Shown here piece by piece: positions 22,824-30,721 of a stretch of 64,000 nt of DNA (position 1 is the first letter of the stretch; each line of letters begins with the position of its first letter). Source of the DNA: an uncultured Candidatus Melainabacteria bacterium (GTDB lineage Bacteria; Cyanobacteriota; Vampirovibrionia; Gastranaerophilales; Gastranaerophilaceae); the NCBI GenBank assembly GCA_934754655.1, contig CAKVIC010000003.1, positions 101,794-165,793 on the forward strand, in the 5' to 3' direction. Under the pieces are notes generated by a model. That model saw only the letters and a program-made list of their open reading frames with translations. It did not search any database and was not told the DNA's origin. The position numbers and the translations under genes are program-made.

Positions 22824-23927
22824 ATGAAAAAAGTATTAATAACAATATTAGCAATATTAATGGGTTTGAGTAATTTAACTCCGGCTTTAGCAATTGATGC
22901 GAGAGTTAGAATAATGGATATTGCACACATAAAAGGTGTTCGAGAAAACCAATTAGTAGGATATGGCGTTGTTGTTGGCTTACCTGGAACAGGTGATAAC
23001 TCTCGTTCAACACAAATAACAAATAAAATGCTTTTAAGAAATCTAGGAACAGTAATTGAACAAGAAAACTATATTCAAAAAGGTGCATCTGCTGCAGTTA
23101 TTGTAACAGCAACTGTTCCACCTTTTTCAAAAAATGGTGATAAAATTGATGTAACCGTTTCTGCAATTGCCGATGCAAAAAGCTTAGAAGGCGGTGTGTT
23201 AGTACAAACAATCCTAAAAGCACCAAACGGAGAAGCTGTTGCAGTAGCTCAAGGTCCATTATCTGTTGGTGGTATTAATAAAATTGCCGGCGGTTCTTCT
23301 GCAAGAACAGCAATTACAACATCAGGCAGAATCCCTGGGGGAGCAATCATTGAACGTGATATTTATACAGAAATCGGTGACGAAAGCTCTATAACACTTT
23401 GTCTTGATAAATCTGATTATACGCTTGTTTCAAGAATTGCAAAAACTGTTTCAAATTTAGCTCCGGCGCAAGCAATTGACGGCAGCTCTGTTCGAGTTTC
23501 AATTCCACCAAGATTTGTTAACGATAGAGTAACTTTTATCTCTTTGCTTGAAAATATGGAAGTTTCACCGACCTTGGAAAAAGCAAAAGTTGTTGTAAAT
23601 GAAAGAACTGGTACTGTTGTAATCGGCTCAGACGTAAAACTTTTGCCAGCTGCTGTTGCACACGGTAATATTACAGTCACAGTTTCAACATCTAACCAAG
23701 TTTCACAACCAAACGGATTTGCAAACGGCTCAACAGTAGGATTTGAAAACTCGGATATTACAATAAACAAAACTCCTGGTAGCTTAGTAGAAATGCCTGC
23801 TAACAGCAATCTTAACGATTTGGTAAGAGCATTGAACCAAATTGGTGTAGCTCCAATTGATCTTATTTCAATACTTCAAGCTCTTAAAAAATCTGGAAGC
23901 TTGCAAGCAGAATTAATAATTATTTAA
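22824..23927 (+). CDS. flgI: Flagellar P-ring protein FlgI
   Basis: The 367-residue product has a signal peptide ending LTPALA and the family signatures RIMDIAHIKGVRENQLVGYGVVVGLPGTGD, AAVIVTATVPPFSKNGDKIDVTVS and, near the C-terminus, LNDLVRALNQIGVAPIDLISILQALKKSG. It forms the ring in the peptidoglycan layer around the rod. Together with FlgH it shows that this bacterium has a Gram-negative-type basal body. The length is normal. Confidence 0.96.
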   Translation: MKKVLITILAILMGLSNLTPALAIDARVRIMDIAHIKGVRENQLVGYGVVVGLPGTGDNSRSTQITNKMLLRNLGTVIEQENYIQKGASAAVIVTATVPPFSKNGDKIDVTVSAIADAKSLEGGVLVQTILKAPNGEAVAVAQGPLSVGGINKIAGGSSARTAITTSGRIPGGAIIERDIYTEIGDESSITLCLDKSDYTLVSRIAKTVSNLAPAQAIDGSSVRVSIPPRFVNDRVTFISLLENMEVSPTLEKAKVVVNERTGTVVIGSDVKLLPAAVAHGNITVTVSTSNQVSQPNGFANGSTVGFENSDITINKTPGSLVEMPANSNLNDLVRALNQIGVAPIDLISILQALKKSGSLQAELIII

Positions 23928-23955
23928 TCAAAAGAAAGTGAGAAGAATATAAAGT

Positions 23956-24309
23956 ATGGATTTTTCAACACCGACATTAGATTTAATAAAACATGATTTA
24001 AATAATGCGCGCACAGTAAACTCTGATCAAGTTTTGTATAACAGGATTAAAGAGGCTGGAGATTCAAAAGAACAATTGAAAAAAGCAGGCGAAGAATTTG
24101 AATCAATTTTTATAACAAAAATGTTAAACGAAATGGATAAAATGGTAGATAGAGAAAACAGCATCTTTGGAGAGAAATCGCCTTACGTTGATACTTTCAA
24201 GTCAATCGTATACCAACAAGTTGCACACGACTTGTCAAGCAATCCAAGAACTTCAATCGGAATTGCAGAACAAATTTATAAACAAATGGAAAAATATGTA
24301 GGTGGCTAG
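23956..24309 (+). CDS. flgJ: FlgJ-type rod-binding protein (single domain)
   Basis: The 117-residue product is only the N-terminal rod-cap domain of FlgJ: AGEEFESIFITKMLNEMDK and FKSIVYQQVAHDLSSN, ending in a helix with GIAEQIYKQMEKYVGG. The muramidase domain found in enterobacterial FlgJ is absent; the separate SLT gene at 19.9 kb presumably replaces it. It is exported to help rod polymerisation. It follows flgI by 28 bp. Confidence 0.88.
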   Translation: MDFSTPTLDLIKHDLNNARTVNSDQVLYNRIKEAGDSKEQLKKAGEEFESIFITKMLNEMDKMVDRENSIFGEKSPYVDTFKSIVYQQVAHDLSSNPRTSIGIAEQIYKQMEKYVGG

Positions 24310-24345
24310 ATTTAGCTGAAAATAACATAAAAAAGGAAACTAAAA

Positions 24346-24627
24346 ATGATTTCATCAGTAGGACAAAATAATAACGTACAAAGATTTAGCGCAGTTAATG
24401 CTTTTCGCTCAAATTCTAAACCTTTAAAAGCGGAAGAGCAAAATTCATTACAGGATGAACAAGCTTTATCAACAACAAAAGTTGCTCCAAAAAGTTTGTT
24501 GGATAGAATTGATGTGGCAGATGTTAGAAAATGCGCTGAATATGTTGGCGAATTTGATATTACTGATGATGAAATCAAATATGGCTTGATGTATGGCAGA
24601 AGCGTCATTGCAGAATTTTTATGCTAA
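24346..24627 (+). CDS. Small flagellar-operon protein, possibly FlgM-like
   Basis: The 93-residue soluble protein has a disordered Asn/Ser-rich N-terminus. Its helical C-terminus reads LLDRIDVADVRKCAEYVGEFDITDDEIKYGLMYGRSVIAEFL. Size, disorder and location near flgN-flgK-flgL would suit an anti-sigma28 factor FlgM, but I see no clear FlgM signature and no sigma28 promoter in the window. It could equally be a lineage-specific export chaperone. The ATG follows AAAAAGGAAAC. The annotation is uncertain beyond a conserved-looking operon member. Confidence 0.6.
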   Translation: MISSVGQNNNVQRFSAVNAFRSNSKPLKAEEQNSLQDEQALSTTKVAPKSLLDRIDVADVRKCAEYVGEFDITDDEIKYGLMYGRSVIAEFLC

Positions 24628-24630
24628 AAG

Positions 24631-24670
24631 AAAGGAGAGAACAAGGTAGTTCTTGTTCATACAGAATATG
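24631..24670 (+). promoter_or_regulatory. Shine-Dalgarno separated from flgH ATG by a hairpin
   Basis: AAAGGAGA (24631-24638) lies 29 bases before the ATG at 24668. Between them GAACAAG (24639-24645) and CTTGTTC (24652-24658) form a 7-bp stem with a 6-nt loop. Folded, the effective spacing falls to about 9 nt. Confidence 0.7.
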
Positions 24671-25276
24671 AAAAAATTATTTATAATATTCACAGCTTTA
24701 ATAATCACTATTTGCTCAGCAAATGCAGAATCTTTGTTTACGCTTGGCGCAACACAACATTATGCAGGAGTTCCGCGCTCATTGTTTGGCGGAGTTCAAG
24801 CTCGACAAATCGGTGATTTGATATCAATAATCATGAGCGAAAACATATCAGTCGCTGATAACCTTTCTTATGCTTCAGAAAAATCTTCTGTAACAAATGA
24901 TACTTTCACTGAATTTTTGAATAAATGGTTCCATTTATCTCTAAAAAATTCAAACGGATATGGCGGAAGTAACGAAGTTTCAAATAGTGCTACAGGTTCA
25001 CGTGCAATGAAATTAAACGATAAAGTCGCATGTCAAGTTGTTCAACAATTACCAAACGGCAATTTAGCTGTTCAAGGTAAAAAAACTATAGTAAATGGTA
25101 ATGAACGAATGGATTTTATAATAACAGGTGTTGTTGATCCTCGCTGGCTAAATGTTAATGGTGAAATATACTCTTATAACGTTTCAAACCTACAATTTGC
25201 ACTATCTGGCAGAGGCTCTATTTCTAGAAGTCAAAACGAAGGTATATTTAATAGATTTATAAGATATTTATTCTAA
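24668..25276 (+). CDS. flgH: Flagellar L-ring protein FlgH
   Basis: The 202-residue product has a Sec signal (MKKLFIIFTALIITICSANA) and the FlgH signatures RQIGDLISIIMSENISVADN, VVQQLPNGNLAVQGKK and ITGVVDPRWLNVNGEIYS. It forms the outer-membrane bushing of the flagellum. I see no lipobox Cys at the cleavage point (CSANAES), so it may not be a canonical lipoprotein. I prefer the ATG at 24668; a TTG five codons upstream lies inside the hairpin that spaces the Shine-Dalgarno from the start. Confidence 0.92.
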   Translation: MKKLFIIFTALIITICSANAESLFTLGATQHYAGVPRSLFGGVQARQIGDLISIIMSENISVADNLSYASEKSSVTNDTFTEFLNKWFHLSLKNSNGYGGSNEVSNSATGSRAMKLNDKVACQVVQQLPNGNLAVQGKKTIVNGNERMDFIITGVVDPRWLNVNGEIYSYNVSNLQFALSGRGSISRSQNEGIFNRFIRYLF

Positions 25277-25286
25277 TAGGTAAAAT

Positions 25287-25784
25287 ATGAACAAAGAAAA
25301 TTTTAACAAATTAATAACAGTCTTAGATAAAGAAATAAAAGCTTATACAACTTTAAAAGAGCTTTTTGAAGAGAAACGCGAATTGTTAAAGAAAGCAAAA
25401 TCAGGTGACTTAGGTACGATAGATAACAAAATTTTATCTGTTAACAATTTGATTACAAAACTTAACAATTCAAGAAAAAATATTTCATCAATTTTGATAG
25501 ACGAAAACGCTAAAATGAGCCAATTTATTGAGCTTGCAGAGCAAAACGCTCCGGAATTTGTCGAACCTTTAACAGAAAGAAAAGTAAAGATTTGTAAATT
25601 ATTTGAGGAGTTAGCGTTACTAAATAGTCAAAATGTGGAATTAATAAAGCATGGTATCGTGATGACTAACAAGATGTTAGAAACAATCGTCGATGCATTT
25701 GCTCCACAAGGAAGTAACTACAACGGAGCAGGAAAAACAGACACACGTGACTTAGACATGTGGACAATTAACGAAGAAATTTAA
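25287..25784 (+). CDS. flgN: Flagellar export chaperone FlgN
   Basis: The 165-residue all-helical protein starts NFNKLITVLDKEIKAYTTLKELFEEKRELLKKAKSGDL, the standard FlgN opening (two helices and a basic turn). It ends with a flexible tail. FlgN escorts the hook-filament junction proteins FlgK and FlgL, which are the next two genes. The ATG follows a weak AGGTAAA, 10 bp after flgH. Identification rests on fold and position. Confidence 0.82.
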   Translation: MNKENFNKLITVLDKEIKAYTTLKELFEEKRELLKKAKSGDLGTIDNKILSVNNLITKLNNSRKNISSILIDENAKMSQFIELAEQNAPEFVEPLTERKVKICKLFEELALLNSQNVELIKHGIVMTNKMLETIVDAFAPQGSNYNGAGKTDTRDLDMWTINEEI

Positions 25785-25799
25785 TGAGGTAATTTAACT

Positions 25800-27413
25800 A
25801 TGGTTAGCTTGTTTTCATCACTAAACATTGCATCAAATGCGCTTTCCGTAAACGAATCAGCAATAAGCGTTGTATCGCATAACGTTGCAAATATGAATAC
25901 AGAAGGGTATTCTAAACAAAAAGTAAACCTTGCAACAAGAAATATTGCCGGCGCAATTGGTGATAATGTTGAAGCTCAAGTGCGCGCTAATGGCGGTGTA
26001 ATGATAGCAAACATCATGAGGTACAATGATAGCTATTTGAACAATTATTACCGCGACCAACTTTCAAAATTAAAAGAATATCAACAAGAACTTGATAATT
26101 TAGGCGATTTATCTGGTATTTTTGATGATTTAGAAGGTAAAGGTATTGATGCAGCACTTTCAAATTTTTATGAAGCAGTAAATAACCTAAATGAATATCC
26201 TGCAAGTTCAACAGCAAGAGTAAATTTTATTGAATCAGCTAAAACACTTGCAAACACTTTAAATGCTAAAAGCCAACAATTAGACCAATTAGGAACAAAA
26301 GCATTAGGTGATGGTGAATCTATTGAACTTTTGGAAAATTCAAAAATTTACGACCAAGTCGGTAGCTTTAATGACGCGTTAGAAGAACTCGCAGAAATCA
26401 ACAAAGCATTGCAAATAACGCAAACCGGAACTTTGGAAGCTAACAACCTTTTAGATAAAAGAGATATGGCTTTGAATAAAATTGCCGAATTTGTTGACAT
26501 AAGGATTGACGAACACAAAAATGGCTCTGTTGATGTTTATACAGGCGATGTAGAATTAGTAAAAGGCTCTGTTGTTACCGGTCAATTTGAAGTTCAAACA
26601 GCGAAAAGCTATTGTCTTGCAAATGGATTAAATTATCCTGATGATTGGGTTAACGCAGACGGTTCACAAAAACCTTTAGCCGTGTTGAGCTTAGTAAAAT
26701 ATGAAGGAAACACTAAAACCGTTTTAGAAGGCAACATTAATGACAGTGTTAATGGCGGTTCAATTGGCGGCCTAATTCATTCCGCAGATTTAAATGCAGA
26801 AAGAACAAATGTCGGTATTGTTAAAAGCAATTTGGATAAATTGGCACAGTCTTTTGCTGATGTATTTAATAATTTGAACATCAGACAAGGTGCATACTGT
26901 ATTGACCCTAATAACACAAACAAATTAATCGCAACAACAACTGATAATTATATTTTTGTAAACGGCAACGGCGATAGAAATGGCATAACTGCCGGCAATA
27001 TTCAAATAAATTCTGATTTATTAACAGAAGGTGGCTGTTGGAATTTGGCTTGTGCATATTTCGATGATCCAAATAATTTTGACGAAAATGCAATCGGAAA
27101 TGCGCAAAATGTTGCAGATATGCTTGGAACAAGAAGCGCAAAACTTGATTCTTTAAACGGTATGACTTTAGAAGATTTTTATACACATTTATTAGGAAAA
27201 GTTGCTTCAGCAGGGTCTAATGCGCAAAACCTTGTTGATACACAACAAAATGTTGTTGATTCAATAAAAAATAAAATTAGTGCGAATAACAGTGTGGATT
27301 TAAACCAAGAGCTTGTTGATTTGGTTAAATATCAAACAGCATACGCAGCTTCTGCGCAAGTATTTAACACTGTAAATAGTTGCCTTGATACATTAATGGC
27401 ATTAGGAGGTTAA
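25800..27413 (+). CDS. flgK: Hook-filament junction protein FlgK (HAP1)
   Basis: The 537-residue product begins SLFSSLNIASNALSVNESAISVVSHNVANMNTEGYSKQKVNL and ends with VDLNQELVDLVKYQTAYAASAQVFNTVNSCLDTLMALGG, the two conserved ends of FlgK. GSIGGLIHSADLN is the usual central motif. It joins hook to filament. The ATG follows GAGGTAA. flgL starts 3 bp after its stop. Confidence 0.95.
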   Translation: MVSLFSSLNIASNALSVNESAISVVSHNVANMNTEGYSKQKVNLATRNIAGAIGDNVEAQVRANGGVMIANIMRYNDSYLNNYYRDQLSKLKEYQQELDNLGDLSGIFDDLEGKGIDAALSNFYEAVNNLNEYPASSTARVNFIESAKTLANTLNAKSQQLDQLGTKALGDGESIELLENSKIYDQVGSFNDALEELAEINKALQITQTGTLEANNLLDKRDMALNKIAEFVDIRIDEHKNGSVDVYTGDVELVKGSVVTGQFEVQTAKSYCLANGLNYPDDWVNADGSQKPLAVLSLVKYEGNTKTVLEGNINDSVNGGSIGGLIHSADLNAERTNVGIVKSNLDKLAQSFADVFNNLNIRQGAYCIDPNNTNKLIATTTDNYIFVNGNGDRNGITAGNIQINSDLLTEGGCWNLACAYFDDPNNFDENAIGNAQNVADMLGTRSAKLDSLNGMTLEDFYTHLLGKVASAGSNAQNLVDTQQNVVDSIKNKISANNSVDLNQELVDLVKYQTAYAASAQVFNTVNSCLDTLMALGG

Positions 27414-27415
27414 TT

Positions 27416-28708
27416 ATGGTAGAAAGAATTTCAACAGCTACAAGATATGCAAGATTAGTTGCTGACATGCAAACTAATATGTATAACTATAATAAATTAA
27501 CCTTGCAATTAAGTTCAGGTAAAAAATATACAAATATTACTGATAATCCGATTGCATCAGTAAACATTTTAAATACAAATAGACAACTAGGACAAATCGA
27601 AACTTTTGGACAAAATGTAGGAATGGCATCAGCAGAACTTAGCGCATTAGATGATTTGATGGATTTAGCAACTGGTTATCTGTCAAAAGCTTGGAATAAA
27701 GCAGTTCAAGCAAATACGCAAACTTATGGAGATTCTTCGCTTAAAGCTTTAAAAGTTGAAATTGATGAAATTACCAAAACAATGGTTGATTTAGCAAACA
27801 CTGAATATAATGACAATTATATTTTCTCAGGTGCTAACACAAAAGTTGTACCTTATGAAATTGATAATGATGGAAACGTAATTTATAATGGTACAAAATA
27901 CGATAACCCTGATTATATAAGACAAACAGAAGTTGCAGATGGGGTTTTTGAGACCATAAATACAACCGGAGATAAAGTTTTTGGCTATTATTCTAATAAA
28001 GATGTAACACGTGACGCAAATGGCTATGAAGTTGTTCAAGGCGCTGACGGGAATTATTACTATAAAGACAAAACACCTTGTCCAGTTGGCACAGCTTTAA
28101 CGACAACGCTTACTGACTATGATGGTAAAATTGTTACACAAAATGCTGCGGACGGAAAATATTATTATGCAGATGGAACTGAATACACAGGAAATGTGGA
28201 TAATTTGCAAAAAACAATCAAAGATAATGACGGTAATTTAGTTACTCAAAATGCTGATGGAACATATTCTTGGGTAAAAGGTAAAAAAGTTGATCCCGCA
28301 ATGGCATTAACTACTCAAAAAGAAGAAGAAGCTGCTGGTGTTTTGGGAGCATTGAAGAAATTAAGCAATTCTATTCAAAAAGTTTTAGACGGTCATGCAA
28401 ATTCTGATGACACAATGGCTCAAGAAGGATATACAGAAATGAATTCCACACTTGATATGTTTGCAAATGCAATGAATACAATTACAACAGAACAAACAAA
28501 ATTTGGTGGCGTAGCAAACAGAATGGAGATGTCTGAATCTACTTTAGAAACAAATAGCGAAAATTTGACTTCTTATTTATCAGATATCCAAAGCGTTGAT
28601 TATGCTGAAGCTATAACCAACTGGTTAAACGCACAATATGCTTACCAAGCGAGTTTACAGGTTTCATCTGCCTCAATGAATTTAAGTTTATTGAATTATT
28701 TACAATAA
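27416..28708 (+). CDS. flgL: Hook-filament junction protein FlgL (HAP3) with extended middle domain
   Basis: The 430-residue product has flagellin-like ends: MVERISTATRYARLVADMQ and LQLSSGKKYTNITDNPIAS, with DYAEAITNWLNAQYAYQASLQVSS at the C-terminus. Typical FlgL is nearer 300 residues; the excess is an insert at about 140-300. It contains at least three degenerate repeats of the form V.QxADGxYYYxDG (VVQGADGNYYYKDK, VTQNAADGKYYYADG, VTQNADGTYSWVKG). The insert would be exposed on the surface. Last gene of the operon, followed by a terminator. Confidence 0.92.
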   Translation: MVERISTATRYARLVADMQTNMYNYNKLTLQLSSGKKYTNITDNPIASVNILNTNRQLGQIETFGQNVGMASAELSALDDLMDLATGYLSKAWNKAVQANTQTYGDSSLKALKVEIDEITKTMVDLANTEYNDNYIFSGANTKVVPYEIDNDGNVIYNGTKYDNPDYIRQTEVADGVFETINTTGDKVFGYYSNKDVTRDANGYEVVQGADGNYYYKDKTPCPVGTALTTTLTDYDGKIVTQNAADGKYYYADGTEYTGNVDNLQKTIKDNDGNLVTQNADGTYSWVKGKKVDPAMALTTQKEEEAAGVLGALKKLSNSIQKVLDGHANSDDTMAQEGYTEMNSTLDMFANAMNTITTEQTKFGGVANRMEMSESTLETNSENLTSYLSDIQSVDYAEAITNWLNAQYAYQASLQVSSASMNLSLLNYLQ

Positions 28709-28758
28709 TAAAATTCTACAAAAATTTAGTCTACAAATTTAATATACTTACCATTAAC

Positions 28759-28793
28759 AAGGACGTTAATTCAAAATCGTCCTTTCTTTTTTT
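28759..28793 (+). terminator. Terminator of the flagellar operon
   Basis: AAGGACG (28759-28765) pairs with CGTCCTT (28778-28784), then TCTTTTTTT. About 50 bp after flgL. Confidence 0.85.
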
Positions 28794-28802
28794 ATAAATA
28801 TT

Positions 28803-28840
28803 AAAAACCGAGGGCTTGGCAATAAATTGCCAAGCCCTCG
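28803..28840 (-). terminator. Terminator of the hydrogenase operon
   Basis: CGAGGGCTTGGCAAT (28809-28823) pairs with ATTGCCAAGCCCTCG (28826-28840). On the minus strand it is followed by GTTTTTAA. It lies 20 bp past the hydA stop. Confidence 0.9.
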
Positions 28841-28860
28841 AAAAACTTCAACCGATTTTA

Positions 28861-30642
28861 CTAATTAAAATCTTTATACGAACCTTTGTGCAAATCCGCA
28901 TAAGTAGTATGAAGAAGTTCATGAGCTTTATGTGAACCAACTTCACCAAGATGTTTTTTATAAAATTCAATTATTGCAGGATTTTCGTGTGAACGTCTAA
29001 ATTCAGTATCCTTTTTATCCTCTTCATAAAGTCCTTCAGCACGTTTATCACGAATTCTTAAATCATTACAGCTGGTTGGCTGTCCACCACCATTTACGCA
29101 ACCGCCAGGGCAAGCCATAACCTCTAATAATTGAAAATCAGCTTTGCCTTCTTGAATTTCTTTGATAGCTTTTTCAGCTTCAGCAAGTGTTGAAACAACT
29201 CTAACTTTAACTTTTGTACCTTTAATATCAAGCTCAACAACCTTGTTGTATGAATTTCTGTCAACACCACGCATTTCAACAATATCATCATTAGAAATAT
29301 TATCACCGGTAACCATATAATAAGCTGTTCTTGCAGCAGCTTCCGCAACACCGCCTGAAGCACCAAAAATTGTTGCAGCACCTGTATATTCACCAAATGG
29401 AGAATCAGCTTCTTCAGGTTCAATTGTATTTAAGTCGAGTCCTGCAGATTTAATCATTTGTGCAAACTCAACAGTTGTTAAAACATAATCTGTATCATAT
29501 TTTCCATCAGTTGTAAGTTGTGGACGTTTAATTTCAGCTTTTTTAGCTGAACAAGGCATAATTGATACAACAACTGTATTTTCTTTTGTAAATCCATCAT
29601 GAAACTGTGGTACATATTCTTTAATAACAGATGACAACATTGATTGTGGTGATTTACAAGATGATAAATGATTTATCATATCAGGATGTTGAGCCTCAAC
29701 ATATCTTACCCAAGCTTGACAACAAGAAGTAAATAATGGTAAATTTTCACCTTTTGTCAATCTTTGAATAAATTCATTAGCTTCTTCCATAATTGTCAAA
29801 TCTGCCGCAAAATTTGTATCAAAAACTAAATCAAATCCAATTCTTCGCATTGCAGCATATAATTTTCCGATTACATTTTCACCTGCCGGCATATTAAACA
29901 TTTCACCAATTGCAACACGAACAGCAGGTGCAACTTGCACAACAACTTTTTTATTAGGATTATTAATTTCTTTCCAAACTTCGTCAACTTCATTCTTTAT
30001 AGTTAAAGCTCCTGTCGGACAAACTGCTTTACATTGACCACAATATACGCAATCAACATCAGTCAATTTTTTACCTGCCATAGGTTGAACCAAAGTTTTA
30101 GAACCACGATTTGCAAAACCAATAACCCCAAGATTATGGTATTCTTGACAAGCTCTTACACAAGCGCCACAAAGAATACACTTATTTGGATCTCTAACAA
30201 TTGATGGATTAGAATTATCAATTTCTTTCATATCTTTTTCTTTTAATGTTGGAAATTCAATACGTCTTATACCATATTCTTCTGCATATTTTTGCAATTC
30301 ACAATTACCTGATTTTTCACAAACAGTACAATCCTTATTATGATTTGCAAGCAACAATTCTAAAACTGTTTTTCTGATTTTACGAACTCTTTGAGTGTTT
30401 ATTTTTACCTTAACTCCAGCTTCCGGAGGCATTGTACAAGATGAATTTAACATAACTTTTCCGTTAGGATATTCAACCTCTACAACACACATACGGCACG
30501 CACCAAATTGCGTTAAATCCGGACGGTAACAAAATGTAGGAACATTCATTCCTGCTTTTCTAATTACTTCAAGCAAATTTGGTTCATTTGTAAACTCAAC
30601 CTCTTTGCCTTCAATAAACAATGTTTTTTTATCTTCTGACAT
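28861..30642 (-). CDS. hydA: [FeFe]-hydrogenase catalytic subunit HydA
   Basis: The 593-residue product has, in order, a plant-type [2Fe-2S] domain (C38, C49, C52, C69), a His-ligated [4Fe-4S] site (H101, C105, C108, C114) and two ferredoxin-type clusters (C155-C165, C198-C208). The H-cluster domain follows, with TSCCQAW (305-311), MPCSAKKAE (362-370) and EVMACPGGCVNGGGQP (507-522). It reduces protons to H2, probably using NADH and ferredoxin electrons via HydB/C. The first H-cluster motif has Gln where Pro is usual (TSCCPxW). The ATG at 30642 follows AAGGAA. Last gene of hydCBA. Confidence 0.95.
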   Translation of the reverse strand: MSEDKKTLFIEGKEVEFTNEPNLLEVIRKAGMNVPTFCYRPDLTQFGACRMCVVEVEYPNGKVMLNSSCTMPPEAGVKVKINTQRVRKIRKTVLELLLANHNKDCTVCEKSGNCELQKYAEEYGIRRIEFPTLKEKDMKEIDNSNPSIVRDPNKCILCGACVRACQEYHNLGVIGFANRGSKTLVQPMAGKKLTDVDCVYCGQCKAVCPTGALTIKNEVDEVWKEINNPNKKVVVQVAPAVRVAIGEMFNMPAGENVIGKLYAAMRRIGFDLVFDTNFAADLTIMEEANEFIQRLTKGENLPLFTSCCQAWVRYVEAQHPDMINHLSSCKSPQSMLSSVIKEYVPQFHDGFTKENTVVVSIMPCSAKKAEIKRPQLTTDGKYDTDYVLTTVEFAQMIKSAGLDLNTIEPEEADSPFGEYTGAATIFGASGGVAEAAARTAYYMVTGDNISNDDIVEMRGVDRNSYNKVVELDIKGTKVKVRVVSTLAEAEKAIKEIQEGKADFQLLEVMACPGGCVNGGGQPTSCNDLRIRDKRAEGLYEEDKKDTEFRRSHENPAIIEFYKKHLGEVGSHKAHELLHTTYADLHKGSYKDFN

Positions 30643-30665
30643 TTTTTTATTCCTTTTATTTCTAT

Positions 30666-30681
30666 ATTGGAAACTTCCAAT
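30666..30681. promoter_or_regulatory. 16-bp perfect palindrome between hydB and hydA
   Basis: ATTGGAA-AC-TTCCAAT in the 79-bp gap between hydB stop and hydA start. It could be a repressor operator or an mRNA hairpin tuning hydA relative to hydB. Confidence 0.5.
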
Positions 30682-30721
30682 TTGTATACTACACCGTTTA
30701 ATCAAGCTACTGCTTAAGCGA

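Noticed and set aside
24653..24667. TTG as start of flgH
   Set aside because: It lies inside the stem of the hairpin and would add residues before a normal signal peptide; the ATG at 24668 fits better.
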